Below, piece by piece: positions 28,504 to 37,117 of a DNA stretch of 64,000 bases. Under the pieces are notes generated by a model. It had not been told where the DNA came from. It worked only from the letters and a program-made list of their open reading frames with translations, and did not search any database. This stretch comes from Micromonospora sp. HM5-17 (GTDB taxonomy: Bacteria > Actinomycetota > Actinomycetes > Mycobacteriales > Micromonosporaceae), in contig NZ_RJWA01000004.1 of NCBI RefSeq assembly GCF_003762835.1, positions 124,001 to 188,000 of the forward strand. Direction: 5' to 3'. Each line of letters begins with the position of its first letter. The stretch's first letter is position 1. The translations under genes were made by a program, and so were the position numbers.

Positions 28504-29190
28504 CTACCGGCCGCAGCTGGGCAGCGCGTGCAGCACGATGCGGGCGGGCAGTCGGCGGGGCCACTCGGAGCGGGTCCAGGAGCCGTCCACCACGACGTGG
28601 ATGTTCCGGCCGTCCGCGCCGCTGAGCCGGAGCAGGAAGTCCCGGGGCAGGGGCGGGTTGACGTTCGGGGTGGCGATGAGGAACCGCACCCGGCCGCGTC
28701 CCGAGACCGCGGAGAGGACGTCGGCGGCCGGCACCACGCCGTGCAGCCGGGTTCGCCCGATCCACCAGACGTCGGCCCGGTGCTCCAGGGCGGTGCGGAC
28801 GATCGCCGGATACTCCCGCTCCACCCAGGTCGCCACGGCGTCGACGCAGAGCCCGCAGGCCCGGTCGGTGGGTCGGCGCGGCCCGAGGCCCCAGGCGCGC
28901 AGGTAGCCGCCCATCTCGGTGGCGTCGACGGCGAGGCCGTACCGGCGTTGGGCGAGGGCGGCGACGCTCTGCCGGGTCCAGAGTTCCTCGTCGATCCCGA
29001 AGTCATCGGGATAGCTGCCGCGGAGCGCCTCGATCAGGTCCAGTTCCTGGTCGCGGCTGAGGATGGCACCGCCCACCTCACCCGCCCTTTGGCCGCGGCG
29101 GACGGCTGCCACCGCGCCGTCGCCGCCGATGGTGTGTCGACGGCACCAACTGGTGACCGACCGACGTCCGTCCCGGAGAGCAACCGTCAT
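28504..29190 (-). CDS. IS630-like transposase relative lacking catalytic residues
   Basis: 228 aa. An N-terminal helix-turn-helix (DGRRSVTSWCRRHTIGG) and a winged-helix segment (ELWTRQSVAALAQRRYGLAVDATEMGGYLRAWGLGP) match the DNA-binding half of IS630 transposases. At the first catalytic position the family's LDET is WIGRT, so the Asp is lost; VVVDGSWTRS keeps the second Asp, but the protein ends before the third acidic residue. The frame is intact with normal codon bias, and no terminal inverted repeats are visible, which suggests a domesticated DNA-binding protein, not a fresh pseudogene (inference). Confidence 0.65.
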   Translation of the reverse strand: MTVALRDGRRSVTSWCRRHTIGGDGAVAAVRRGQRAGEVGGAILSRDQELDLIEALRGSYPDDFGIDEELWTRQSVAALAQRRYGLAVDATEMGGYLRAWGLGPRRPTDRACGLCVDAVATWVEREYPAIVRTALEHRADVWWIGRTRLHGVVPAADVLSAVSGRGRVRFLIATPNVNPPLPRDFLLRLSGADGRNIHVVVDGSWTRSEWPRRLPARIVLHALPSCGR

Positions 29191-29321
29191 GTCCTGGACA
29201 ACGAGCGCAGATCGGGCATAGTCACGTTATGTACGGAGAAAACCTCCAAAATGGGCAAGTGCTCCAAGATGCAACTTAAGGTGCGTACCGCCGAACGGCA
29301 CATACCGCGCGGGACACAGAA

Positions 29322-29349
29322 CGGCGGCCACCCGCGAGGGTGGCCGCCG
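29322..29349 (-). terminator. terminator of the DUF3105-DUF305 operon
   Basis: Perfect 12-bp stem CGGCGGCCACCC / GGGTGGCCGCCG with a GCGA loop; on the minus strand TTCTGTGTCCC follows. It lies 18 bp past the DUF305 stop. Confidence 0.75.
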
Positions 29350-29367
29350 CCCGTGACGGTTGGCGTC

Positions 29368-30111
29368 CTACTGGGCGCCGAGCCTGATGAGCAGCGAGTT
29401 GATCAGCTCGATCTCCTTCTTCTGCCCGTTGACCATCGACTGTGCCAGCGCCGTCACCTGCTCGTCGTCGGTCAGCTCGATGACTCCCTGCGCCATGTGG
29501 ATCCCGCCGAGGTGGTGGTCGCGCATCAGCCGCAGGAACAGGATGTCGAAGTCCCGTCCCGTGGCGGCGCGGAGCTGGGCCCGTTCGGCGTCGGTGGCCA
29601 TCCCGGGCATCAGTCCGTCCTTCACCGCTCCGGCACCGTCGGGCATCCAGGCCATCCTCGGCTGGCTGCTGGTCGGGCTCAGTCCCCAGGTCTTCAACCA
29701 GGTCTGCATGGTGCCGATCTGGGCCTGCTGGGTGAGGGCGATGTCCGCGGCCAGGGTCCGGACGTCGGGGTCGCTCGTCTTCTCGTGCGCGAGGATCGAC
29801 ATCTCGACCGCCTGGGCATGGTGGGTCGACATGTCCCGGGCGAAACCGGCCTCCGGCGAGTCGTTCCCGGGTCGGAACAGCCCCGGGGCGAGTAGCCCGG
29901 CGGCGAGCCCGAGCAGCAACCCGAGCACGACCCCGAGAGCCAGCAGACCGGTCCCGGGACCGCGCCGACCCGGCCCGTCCGCGTCCACGCCGTCGGTCGG
30001 GCCACCCGTGGTCGGCCCGGCGGCCGCCAGGTCGGCCGGCGCCGCCTCCTCCGGCACCGTGGCGGTCCGCGCCTCCGCGTCGCCGGTCACGGTCTCAGAC
30101 CTGCTGGTCAT
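29368..30111 (-). CDS. DUF305 membrane-anchored protein
   Basis: 247 aa. A ~50-residue disordered Ala/Pro/Asp N-terminus, one membrane helix (LLALGVVLGLLLGLAAGLLAPGLF), then an extracytoplasmic DUF305 domain with paired motifs DMSTHHAQAVEMS and MRDHHLGGIHMAQG. The His/Met-rich pairs resemble a four-helix ferritin-like fold and hint at metal (copper) binding, a common but unproven suggestion for this family. It starts 5 bp after the DUF3105 stop, so the two form an operon. Confidence 0.88.
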   Translation of the reverse strand: MTSRSETVTGDAEARTATVPEEAAPADLAAAGPTTGGPTDGVDADGPGRRGPGTGLLALGVVLGLLLGLAAGLLAPGLFRPGNDSPEAGFARDMSTHHAQAVEMSILAHEKTSDPDVRTLAADIALTQQAQIGTMQTWLKTWGLSPTSSQPRMAWMPDGAGAVKDGLMPGMATDAERAQLRAATGRDFDILFLRLMRDHHLGGIHMAQGVIELTDDEQVTALAQSMVNGQKKEIELINSLLIRLGAQ

Positions 30112-30116
30112 GGTGT

Positions 30117-30986
30117 TCAGCTGCCCTGCGGCATCGTCTGGTCGCCCGGAACGTTGTCGCGCGGCGTGGTGCCGGTCGCGGTGATGCCGCCGGAGCAGGT
30201 GGCACCCGGTTCCACGCTGGCGTTGACCCGCAGCGCCTCGATGAACTCGTCGATCCGGCTGTCGTCGGCGTTGTCGACCTTGAGCTGGTAGCCCCAGGCC
30301 TGCAGCGAGATCGGCCGGTCGAGGTTCTCGAACGGGCTCATCAGCATGTACTCGTTGCCGCGGACCTTCTCGGCCAGCTTCTCCACCTGGTCGGCCGGAA
30401 GGTCCGGCCGGTAGGTGATCCAGACCGCGCCGTGCTCCAGGCTGTGCACCGCGTGCTCGTTGGCGATCGGCGCGTCGTAGACGTCACCCATGCAGTTCTG
30501 CCAGGCGTTGTTGTGGGTGCTGCCGACCGGGGGATTGACCTTGTACGTCTGCGGGCCCGGCTCGTGCGACTCCTTGCCCGGCAGCGGGTCGACCGCCGAC
30601 GGGTCAGTCTCTCGGTAGTTGACGATCCCGTCGATCGCCGCCGCCTTGTCCTCCCAACTCCTGCCGTTCTGGATCACCGCGTACGCGCCGTACCCGATGA
30701 TGCCGGCGGCGAGGATCCCGACCGCGACGAAGATGGCGATGTTGCCCCAGGACCGACCGTGGCTGACCTTGACCGGCGTGACCGGCCGACGCTGCTGCGG
30801 CTTCTTCCCGCCGGTACGGCCCGCCGGGACCCGCGCCCCGGACGCGGTCTTCGCCGCCGGTTTCGTGCCGGTCGCCTTGCCCCCGGTCGCCTTGTCCGCG
30901 GCGGGCTTGTCGCCGGCCGGCGCCTTCTTACCGGTACTGACCACGGACGGACGGCGCTGTTCGCCGCCCGAGGTGCTGATGCTCAT
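30117..30986 (-). CDS. DUF3105 membrane-anchored protein
   Basis: 289 aa. A long Lys/Ala-rich cytoplasmic N-terminus (residues 1-80), one helix (IAIFVAVGILAAGIIGYGAYAVI), then the extracytoplasmic DUF3105 domain with the signature HEPGPQTYKVNPPVGSTHN, the NCMGDVYD segment and EHAVHSLEHGAVWITY. The His-rich conserved stretches suggest metal or heme contact, but the function is unknown. DUF305 follows. Divergent from argS with a 95-bp spacer. Confidence 0.88.
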   Translation of the reverse strand: MSISTSGGEQRRPSVVSTGKKAPAGDKPAADKATGGKATGTKPAAKTASGARVPAGRTGGKKPQQRRPVTPVKVSHGRSWGNIAIFVAVGILAAGIIGYGAYAVIQNGRSWEDKAAAIDGIVNYRETDPSAVDPLPGKESHEPGPQTYKVNPPVGSTHNNAWQNCMGDVYDAPIANEHAVHSLEHGAVWITYRPDLPADQVEKLAEKVRGNEYMLMSPFENLDRPISLQAWGYQLKVDNADDSRIDEFIEALRVNASVEPGATCSGGITATGTTPRDNVPGDQTMPQGS

Positions 30987-31081
30987 GGTCCCTCGTCAGG
31001 TCGGTCGGTCAGGGGATGGCGGCCGGCACACCTGCGGGGTCGCCACCGAGTGACTGAGTCTACCCCCGGTAGCATGTTTCG

Positions 31082-32743
31082 GTGACTCCCGCCAACCTCG
31101 CCGAGGCCGTTCTCGCCGCCGTCCGCGCCGTCTTCACCGAGCGCGGGCTCGACCACTCCGTCCTGCCGGAGTCGGTGACGCTGGAGCGACCACGCAATCC
31201 CGGGCACGGCGACTACGCCTCGACCATCGCCCTGCAGCTGGCCAAGCGGGTCGGCATGCCGCCCCGGGACCTCGCCGCCGCGGTCGCCGGGGAGCTGACC
31301 CGGACCCCGGGTGTCAAATCGGTCGACATCGCCGGCCCCGGCTTCCTCAACATCCGGCTCGACCCGGCCGCCGCCGGGCAGCTCGCCCGCGAGGTGGTAC
31401 GGGCCGGCCAGGCGTACGGGCGCAGCGACCGGCTCGCCGGGACGCGGGTGAACCTGGAGTTCGTCTCGGCCAACCCGACCGGCCCGATCCACCTCGGGCA
31501 CACCCGGTGGGCGGCGGTCGGTGACGCGCTGCGCCGGATCCTCGCCGCCGCCGGCGCCGAGGTGACCAGCGAGCACTACATCAACGACGCCGGCGCTCAG
31601 GTCGACCGGTTCGCCCGCTCGCTGTACGCGGCGGCGAAGGGCGAGCCCACCCCCGAGGACGGGTACGCGGGCGAGTACGTCGCCGAGATCGCCGCCCGGA
31701 TCGTCGCCGAGCGCCCCGACGTGCTCGACCAGCCCGCCGACGACGCGGTCGCGATCTTCCGGGACCGTGGCTACCAGCTGATGCTGGCCGAGATGCGGGC
31801 CAGCCTGGAGCGGTTCGGCGTGCACTTCGACGTCTGGTTCTCCGAGCGGACCCTGCACACCAGCGGGGCGATCGACCACGCCCTGGCCCGGCTGCGCGAG
31901 CAGGGTCACGTCTACGAGGCCGACGGCGCGGTCTGGCTGCGCACCACCGCGTTCGACGACGACAAGGACCGGGTGCTGATCCGCAGCAACGGCGAGCTGA
32001 CGTACTTCGCCGCCGACTCGGCGTACTACATCAACAAGCGGGAGCGCGGCTTCGACAAGTGCGTCTACCTGCTCGGTGCCGACCACCACGGCTACGTCAA
32101 CCGGCTGCGGGCGATCGCCGCCTGCGCCGGCGACGACCCCGACTACCACATCGAGATCCTGATCGGCCAGCTCGTCAACCTGGTCCGCAACGGTGTCCCG
32201 GTGCGACTGGCGAAGCGGACCGGCACCATCATCACCCTGGACGAACTGGTCGACGCGGTCGGCGTGGACGCGGCCCGCTACTCGCTGGCCCGCTCCTCGA
32301 CCGACTCGCCGCTGACCCTCGACATCGAGGTGATCACCCGGAACTCCAACGACAACCCGGTCTACTACGTCCAGTACGCGCACGCCCGGATCGCCTCGCT
32401 GCTGCGCCACGCCGCCGAGCTCGGCATGAGCCGGGGTGACGACTTCGACCCCGGGCTGCTCAGCCACGAGCGGGAGAACGACCTGCTCAAGACGCTCGGC
32501 GAGTTCCCGGAGGTGGTCGCCACCGCCGCCGAGCTGCGCGAGCCGCACCGGATCGCCCGCTACCTGGAGGAGCTGGCCGGGACGTACCACCGGTTCTACG
32601 ACGCCTGCCAGGTGCTGCCCCGCGCCGACCGGCCGGTGCCGGAGCAGCTGACCCGGGCCCGGCTCTGGTTGGTCGAGGCGTCCCGGATCGTGCTGGCCAA
32701 CGGCCTGTCGCTGCTCGGCGTCTCCGCCCCCGAGAGGATGTGA
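31082..32743 (+). CDS. argS: arginyl-tRNA synthetase
   Basis: 553 aa class I synthetase that charges tRNA-Arg. N-terminal Add1 domain, Rossmann core with the HIGH-type motif [11 protein letters not shown] near residue 134, a KMSK-equivalent [11 protein letters not shown] segment, and the C-terminal DALR anticodon-binding domain ([22 protein letters not shown]). GTG 31082; the lysA GTG begins 3 bp after its stop. A tRNA-Arg gene lies 2.8 kb upstream, probably by coincidence. Confidence 0.96.
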   Translation: MTPANLAEAVLAAVRAVFTERGLDHSVLPESVTLERPRNPGHGDYASTIALQLAKRVGMPPRDLAAAVAGELTRTPGVKSVDIAGPGFLNIRLDPAAAGQLAREVVRAGQAYGRSDRLAGTRVNLEFVSANPTGPIHLGHTRWAAVGDALRRILAAAGAEVTSEHYINDAGAQVDRFARSLYAAAKGEPTPEDGYAGEYVAEIAARIVAERPDVLDQPADDAVAIFRDRGYQLMLAEMRASLERFGVHFDVWFSERTLHTSGAIDHALARLREQGHVYEADGAVWLRTTAFDDDKDRVLIRSNGELTYFAADSAYYINKRERGFDKCVYLLGADHHGYVNRLRAIAACAGDDPDYHIEILIGQLVNLVRNGVPVRLAKRTGTIITLDELVDAVGVDAARYSLARSSTDSPLTLDIEVITRNSNDNPVYYVQYAHARIASLLRHAAELGMSRGDDFDPGLLSHERENDLLKTLGEFPEVVATAAELREPHRIARYLEELAGTYHRFYDACQVLPRADRPVPEQLTRARLWLVEASRIVLANGLSLLGVSAPERM

Positions 32744-32746
32744 GCC

Positions 32747-34132
32747 GTGCGCGCGCACGAGGCGGGGGCGCTGCACGGCGACCTCGGGTTCCGAGGACCG
32801 ACGTGGCTGCGTACCCCGGAGGACGTCAACGCGCTGGTGCCGCAGCTGTGGCCGCGGACGGTGGCGCGGGGCGCCGATGGTGCGCTGCGGGTCGCGGGCC
32901 TGGACGTCCGTGAGCTGGCCGCGGAGTACGGCACGCCGGTGTACGTCCTCGACGAGGACGACCTGCGGAGCCGGTGCCGGGAGTTCCGGGCGGCCTTCCC
33001 GGACGAGGAGATCTTCTACGCCGGGAAGGCGTTCATCTGCCGCGCGGTCGTCCGGATGATCGCCGAGGAGGGTCTTTCCCTCGACGTCTGCTCCGGTGGG
33101 GAGCTGGCGGTGGCGTTGGCCGCCGGGATGCCCCCGGAGCGGATCGGCTTCCACGGCAACAACAAGTCGGTGTCGGAGCTGCGTCGGGCCCTGGACGCGG
33201 GGGTGGGACGGATCATCGTCGACTCGTTCCAGGAGATCGACCGGCTGACCGCGCTGGCCCGGGAGCGCGGCGTCCGGCCCCGGGTGCTGGTCCGGGTCAC
33301 GGTCGGGGTCGAGGCGCACACCCACGAGTTCATCGCCACGGCGCACGAGGACCAGAAGTTCGGCTTCTCGCTGGCCGGCGGGGCGGCGGCGGCCGCCGCC
33401 TTCCGGATCCTCGACGAGGACGTCCTGGAGCTGCGCGGGCTGCACTCGCACATCGGGTCCCAGATCTTCGACACCAGCGGGTTCGAGGTCGCGGCCAAGC
33501 GGGTGCTCGGGCTACAGGCGCAGATCCGGGACGCGCGCGGGGTCGAGCTGCCCGAGCTGGATCTCGGCGGTGGCTTCGGCATCGCGTACACCACGCAGGA
33601 CGACCCGTCGACCCCGCACGAGCTGGCGAAGCGGCTGCACAAGATCGTCGAGGGGGAGTGCGAGGCGCAGCGGCTGGCCCTGCCGCGGCTCTCGATCGAA
33701 CCGGGGCGGGCGATCGTCGGCCCGGCCGTCTTCACCCTCTACGAGGTCGGCACGGTCAAGGACGTGGACGGGATCCGGACGTACGTCAGCGTGGACGGTG
33801 GGATGAGCGACAACATCCGGACCGCGCTGTACGACGCGTCGTACTCGGCGACCGTCGCCTCCCGCGCGTCGGCGGCCGAACCGATACTCGCCCGGGTGGT
33901 GGGAAAGCATTGCGAGGCCGGGGATGTGGTGGTGAAGGATGAATTCCTGCCCGCCGACGTGCAGCCCGGAGATCTTCTCGCCGTGCCCGGAACGGGAGCC
34001 TACTGTCGGAGCATGGCCAGCAACTACAACCATGTGCCCCGGCCACCCGTCGTCGCGGTCCGCGAGGGCCGGGCACGGCTGATCGTCCGGCGGGAGACCG
34101 AAGACGATCTGCTGGCATTGGATGTGGGATGA
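32747..34132 (+). CDS. lysA: diaminopimelate decarboxylase
   Basis: 461 aa fold-type III PLP enzyme converting meso-diaminopimelate to L-lysine. PLP lysine is Lys94 in IFYAGKAF; HGNNKS, LGGGFGIAYT (phosphate-binding glycines) and the C-terminal ASNYNHVPRPPVVAV are present. It is part of the argS-lysA-hom group; its stop overlaps hom (ATGA). Confidence 0.95.
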   Translation: MRAHEAGALHGDLGFRGPTWLRTPEDVNALVPQLWPRTVARGADGALRVAGLDVRELAAEYGTPVYVLDEDDLRSRCREFRAAFPDEEIFYAGKAFICRAVVRMIAEEGLSLDVCSGGELAVALAAGMPPERIGFHGNNKSVSELRRALDAGVGRIIVDSFQEIDRLTALARERGVRPRVLVRVTVGVEAHTHEFIATAHEDQKFGFSLAGGAAAAAAFRILDEDVLELRGLHSHIGSQIFDTSGFEVAAKRVLGLQAQIRDARGVELPELDLGGGFGIAYTTQDDPSTPHELAKRLHKIVEGECEAQRLALPRLSIEPGRAIVGPAVFTLYEVGTVKDVDGIRTYVSVDGGMSDNIRTALYDASYSATVASRASAAEPILARVVGKHCEAGDVVVKDEFLPADVQPGDLLAVPGTGAYCRSMASNYNHVPRPPVVAVREGRARLIVRRETEDDLLALDVG

Positions 34133-35478
34133 CGAAGCCTGTCCGTCTGGCCCTGCTGGGCTGCGGGACCGTCGGCACCGAGGTGGTACGCCTGCTGCAC
34201 GAGCAGGCCGCGGACCTGACCGCCCGGGTCGGGGCCCCGCTGGAGCTGGCCGGCATCGCCGTACGCCGACCCGGCCGGGACCGGGGACCGCTGCCGGTCG
34301 ATCCGAGCCTGTTCACCACCGACGCCCTCGGCCTGGTGAAGCGGGACGACGTCGACCTGGTGATCGAGGTGGTCGGCGGGATCGAGCCGGCCCGGAGCTG
34401 GCTGGTCGAGGCGATGCGGGCCGGCAAGAGCGTGGTGACCGCCAACAAGGCGCTGCTCGCCGAGGACGGCGGCACGCTGCACGACGCCGCCGCCGAGGGC
34501 GGAGCCGACCTCTACTACGAGGCGGCGGTGGCCGGTGCCATCCCGCTGCTCCGCCCGCTGCGCGAGTCGCTGCACGGCGACACGATCACCCGGGTCACCG
34601 GGATCGTCAACGGCACCACCAACTTCATCCTCTCGGCGATGGACGCCACCGGGGCCGGCTTCGCCGAGGCGCTGGAGGAGGCGACCGAACTCGGCTACGC
34701 CGAGGCCGACCCGACCGCCGACGTCGAGGGCTTCGACGCCGCCGCGAAGGCCGCGATCCTCGCCTCGCTCGCCTTCCACACCCGGGTCACCGCCGCGGAC
34801 GTGCACCGGGAGGGGATCACCGAGATCACCGCCGCCGACATGGCCAGCGCCAAGGCGATGGGCTGCACCATCAAGCTGCTCTGCATCGCCTCCCGAGGCC
34901 CGGACTCCACCGGCACCGACTCGATCAGCGTCCGGGTGCACCCGGCGATGATCCCGGTCAGCCACCCGCTGGCCAGCGTCGGTGATGCCTTCAACGCGGT
35001 CTTCGTCGAGGCGAAGGCCGCCGGCCAGCTCATGTTCTACGGCCGCGGCGCGGGAGGGGCACCGACCGCGAGCGCGGTGCTCGGCGACGTGGTGGCGGCG
35101 GCCCGTAACCACCTGGCCGGGGTGCGGGCGCCGAGCGAGTCGGCGTACGCGGCGCTGCCGATCCGACCGATGGGGGAGGCGATCACCCGCTACCACATCA
35201 GCCTCGACGTCGCCGACCGGCCGGGCGTGCTCGCCGCGGTCGCCGGGGTCTTCGCCCGGCACGGCGTCTCGATCGCGACCGTGCGGCAGGCGTCCGTACC
35301 GCCGGGGCCGGGGGGCGCCGCCGCCGGCCCGGCCGGGCGCAGCGGCGACGCGGACCTGGTCATCGTCACCCACGCCGCGCCGGACGCGGCGCTCGCCGCC
35401 ACCGTCGCCGAGCTGCGCCGGCTGGAGATCGTCCGCTCGATCACCAGTGTGCTGCGGGTCGAGGGCGAGGGGAGCTAG
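34129..35478 (+). CDS. hom: homoserine dehydrogenase
   Basis: 449 aa. N-terminal NAD(P)-binding LLGCGTVGTEVV, the catalytic/dimer core with GIVNGTTNFILSAM and the C-terminal ACT domain (YHISLDVADRPGVLAAVAGVF), which confers threonine feedback in this family. Reduces aspartate semialdehyde to homoserine. ATG 34129 overlaps the lysA stop. Confidence 0.95.
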   Translation: MTKPVRLALLGCGTVGTEVVRLLHEQAADLTARVGAPLELAGIAVRRPGRDRGPLPVDPSLFTTDALGLVKRDDVDLVIEVVGGIEPARSWLVEAMRAGKSVVTANKALLAEDGGTLHDAAAEGGADLYYEAAVAGAIPLLRPLRESLHGDTITRVTGIVNGTTNFILSAMDATGAGFAEALEEATELGYAEADPTADVEGFDAAAKAAILASLAFHTRVTAADVHREGITEITAADMASAKAMGCTIKLLCIASRGPDSTGTDSISVRVHPAMIPVSHPLASVGDAFNAVFVEAKAAGQLMFYGRGAGGAPTASAVLGDVVAAARNHLAGVRAPSESAYAALPIRPMGEAITRYHISLDVADRPGVLAAVAGVFARHGVSIATVRQASVPPGPGGAAAGPAGRSGDADLVIVTHAAPDAALAATVAELRRLEIVRSITSVLRVEGEGS

Positions 35479-35491
35479 ACACGGCGTCGAC

Positions 35492-35528
35492 CACGCCGGG
35501 GCCCCTCCGGAAGGGGCTTTCCGGCGTG
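35492..35528 (+). terminator. hairpin downstream of hom
   Basis: Outer 8-bp stem CACGCCGG / CCGGCGTG encloses an inner 6-bp stem GCCCCT / AGGGGC. It starts 13 bp past the hom stop. Terminator, or attenuator ahead of thrC. Confidence 0.6.
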
Positions 35529-35600
35529 TCGGCAACGCCACGATCGACGAGCCTCGTGGGACGGGTGTCTCGCCAGGTGGTTACTGGGTGGTGCGATGGG

Positions 35601-35649
35601 CGCCGCTCGGCCACGGTGAGTCACCGTGGATAGGGGCCGCCGAGCGGCG
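35601..35649 (+). promoter_or_regulatory. nested hairpin in the thrC leader
   Basis: An outer 10-bp stem CGCCGCTCGG / CCGAGCGGCG encloses a 19-bp palindrome CCACGGTGA-G-TCACCGTGG at 35611-35629. It lies 40 bp before the thrC ATG and just upstream of its ribosome-binding site (GGAGG at 35671). It could act as an RNA leader structure or a DNA operator. Confidence 0.5.
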
Positions 35650-35688
35650 GTGGCCCCGGAGTCGACACGCGGAGGCGAGGCGAGCGTT

Positions 35689-36738
35689 ATGTGGCGGGGT
35701 CTGATCGAGGCGTACCGGGAGCGGCTGCCGGTCAGCGATGCCACGCCGGTGATCACCCTGTACGAGGGGAACACCCCGCTGATCCCGGCACCGGTCCTGT
35801 CCAGCCGGACCGGCTGTGACGTCTACCTCAAGGTCGAGGGGGCCAACCCGACCGGCTCGTTCAAGGACCGCGGGATGACCGTGGCGGTCTCCAGGGCGGT
35901 CGAGGCCGGGAACAAGGCGATCATCTGTGCCTCCACCGGCAACACCAGCGCATCCGCGGCGGCGTACGCGGCCCGGGCCGGGCTCACCTGCGCCGTCCTG
36001 GTGCCGCAGGGCAAGATCGCGCTCGGCAAGCTGGCCCAGGCGCTGGTGCACGGCGCCCGGCTGTTGCAGGTCAGCGGCAACTTCGACGATTGTCTGGCGC
36101 TCGCCGCCAAGCTCGCCATCGACTACCCGGTGGCGCTGGTCAACTCGGTCAACGTCGACCGCCTGCACGGCCAGAAGACGGCCGCGTTCGAGATCGTCGA
36201 GGCGCTCGGCGACGCCCCCGACATCCACTGCCTGCCGGTCGGCAACGCCGGCAACATCACCGCCTACTGGATGGGCTACCAGGAGGAGGCCGAGGCCGGC
36301 AACGCCACCCGTCGGCCGAGGATGTACGGCTTCCAGGCATCCGGGGCGGCCCCGATCGTCACCGGTCAGGCGGTACGCGAGCCCTCCACGATCGCCACGG
36401 CGATCCGGATCGGCAACCCGGCAAGCTGGACCAAGGCGGTTGACGCGCGGGACGCCTCCAGCGGCCTGATCGCCGCGGTGACCGACCGGGAGATCCTCGC
36501 CGCCTACCGGCTGCTCGCCCGGGAGGTCGGGGTCTTCGTCGAACTGGCCAGCGCGGCCAGCGTCGCCGGGCTGTTGCAGCAGGCCGCGGCCGGCACGGTG
36601 CCGAGCGGGTCCACGGTGGTCTGCACGGTGACCGGGCACGGGCTCAAGGACCCGGAGTGGGCCATCTCGACGGCGCCCTCGCCGATCACCATCCAGAACG
36701 ACGTACTGACGGCGGCCCGGGCGCTCGACCTGGCCTGA
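35689..36738 (+). CDS. thrC: threonine synthase
   Basis: 349 aa PLP enzyme converting O-phosphohomoserine to threonine. PLP lysine is Lys59 in [11 protein letters not shown]; the phosphate-binding GNAGNI loop and the TGHGLKDP C-terminal segment are typical. ATG 35689 was chosen (GGAGGCGAGG upstream). The 210-bp spacer from hom contains two structured elements, so thrC may be separately controlled. Confidence 0.95.
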   Translation: MWRGLIEAYRERLPVSDATPVITLYEGNTPLIPAPVLSSRTGCDVYLKVEGANPTGSFKDRGMTVAVSRAVEAGNKAIICASTGNTSASAAAYAARAGLTCAVLVPQGKIALGKLAQALVHGARLLQVSGNFDDCLALAAKLAIDYPVALVNSVNVDRLHGQKTAAFEIVEALGDAPDIHCLPVGNAGNITAYWMGYQEEAEAGNATRRPRMYGFQASGAAPIVTGQAVREPSTIATAIRIGNPASWTKAVDARDASSGLIAAVTDREILAAYRLLAREVGVFVELASAASVAGLLQQAAAGTVPSGSTVVCTVTGHGLKDPEWAISTAPSPITIQNDVLTAARALDLA

Positions 36739-36767
36739 GCAGCTCGTGCTGGCCTGAACGGCTCGTG
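36730..36767 (+). repeat. 19-bp tandem repeat across the thrC stop codon
   Basis: CTGGCCTGAGCAGCTCGTG (36730-36748) is followed directly by CTGGCCTGAACGGCTCGTG (36749-36767), 17 of 19 identical. The first copy contains the thrC TGA. Probably a small duplication. Confidence 0.7.
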
Positions 36768-37117
36768 GCGGGTGGGGTTGCTCCGGCTGGCGTCCCCGGC
36801 GGGTTGGTCGCGTCGGCGGGCGTCCGGTCGACGCGGCCCGGATGTGAGGGTCGGTCGTGTTCCGGTGTCGTCGCGGATCCGGCGTGGGTTGGGTCAGCGC
36901 GGCGCGGGCCGGCGAGCGGCGGGAGCTGGGAGGATGCCCCCTGAGAGGAGACTGAGGCCGGGTTGCCTGGTCAGGGGGTCCGCCCGGACGATGGCGCGGA
37001 GCGCCCCCACAGCGCACCCAAGATCCGCGTCAGGCACACTGCTCCTGCCGCGCAGACTCGGACCCGCGTGAGCGTCAGTCACCTCGCGTTACTCGATGCA
37101 CAGGAGTGAGCCGCCGC
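36739..37117. other. intergenic region between thrC and the RND transporter (379 bp)
   Basis: GC-rich, no gene. Contains the second copy of the 19-bp repeat and a loose inverted repeat CCCCCTGA / TCAGGGGG (36937-36944, 36971-36978; 26-nt loop) that may end the thrC transcript. Confidence 0.5.

Noticed and set aside
30983-33451. 822-codon minus-strand open frame across argS and lysA
   Set aside because: Antisense to unmistakable argS and lysA; composition artefact.
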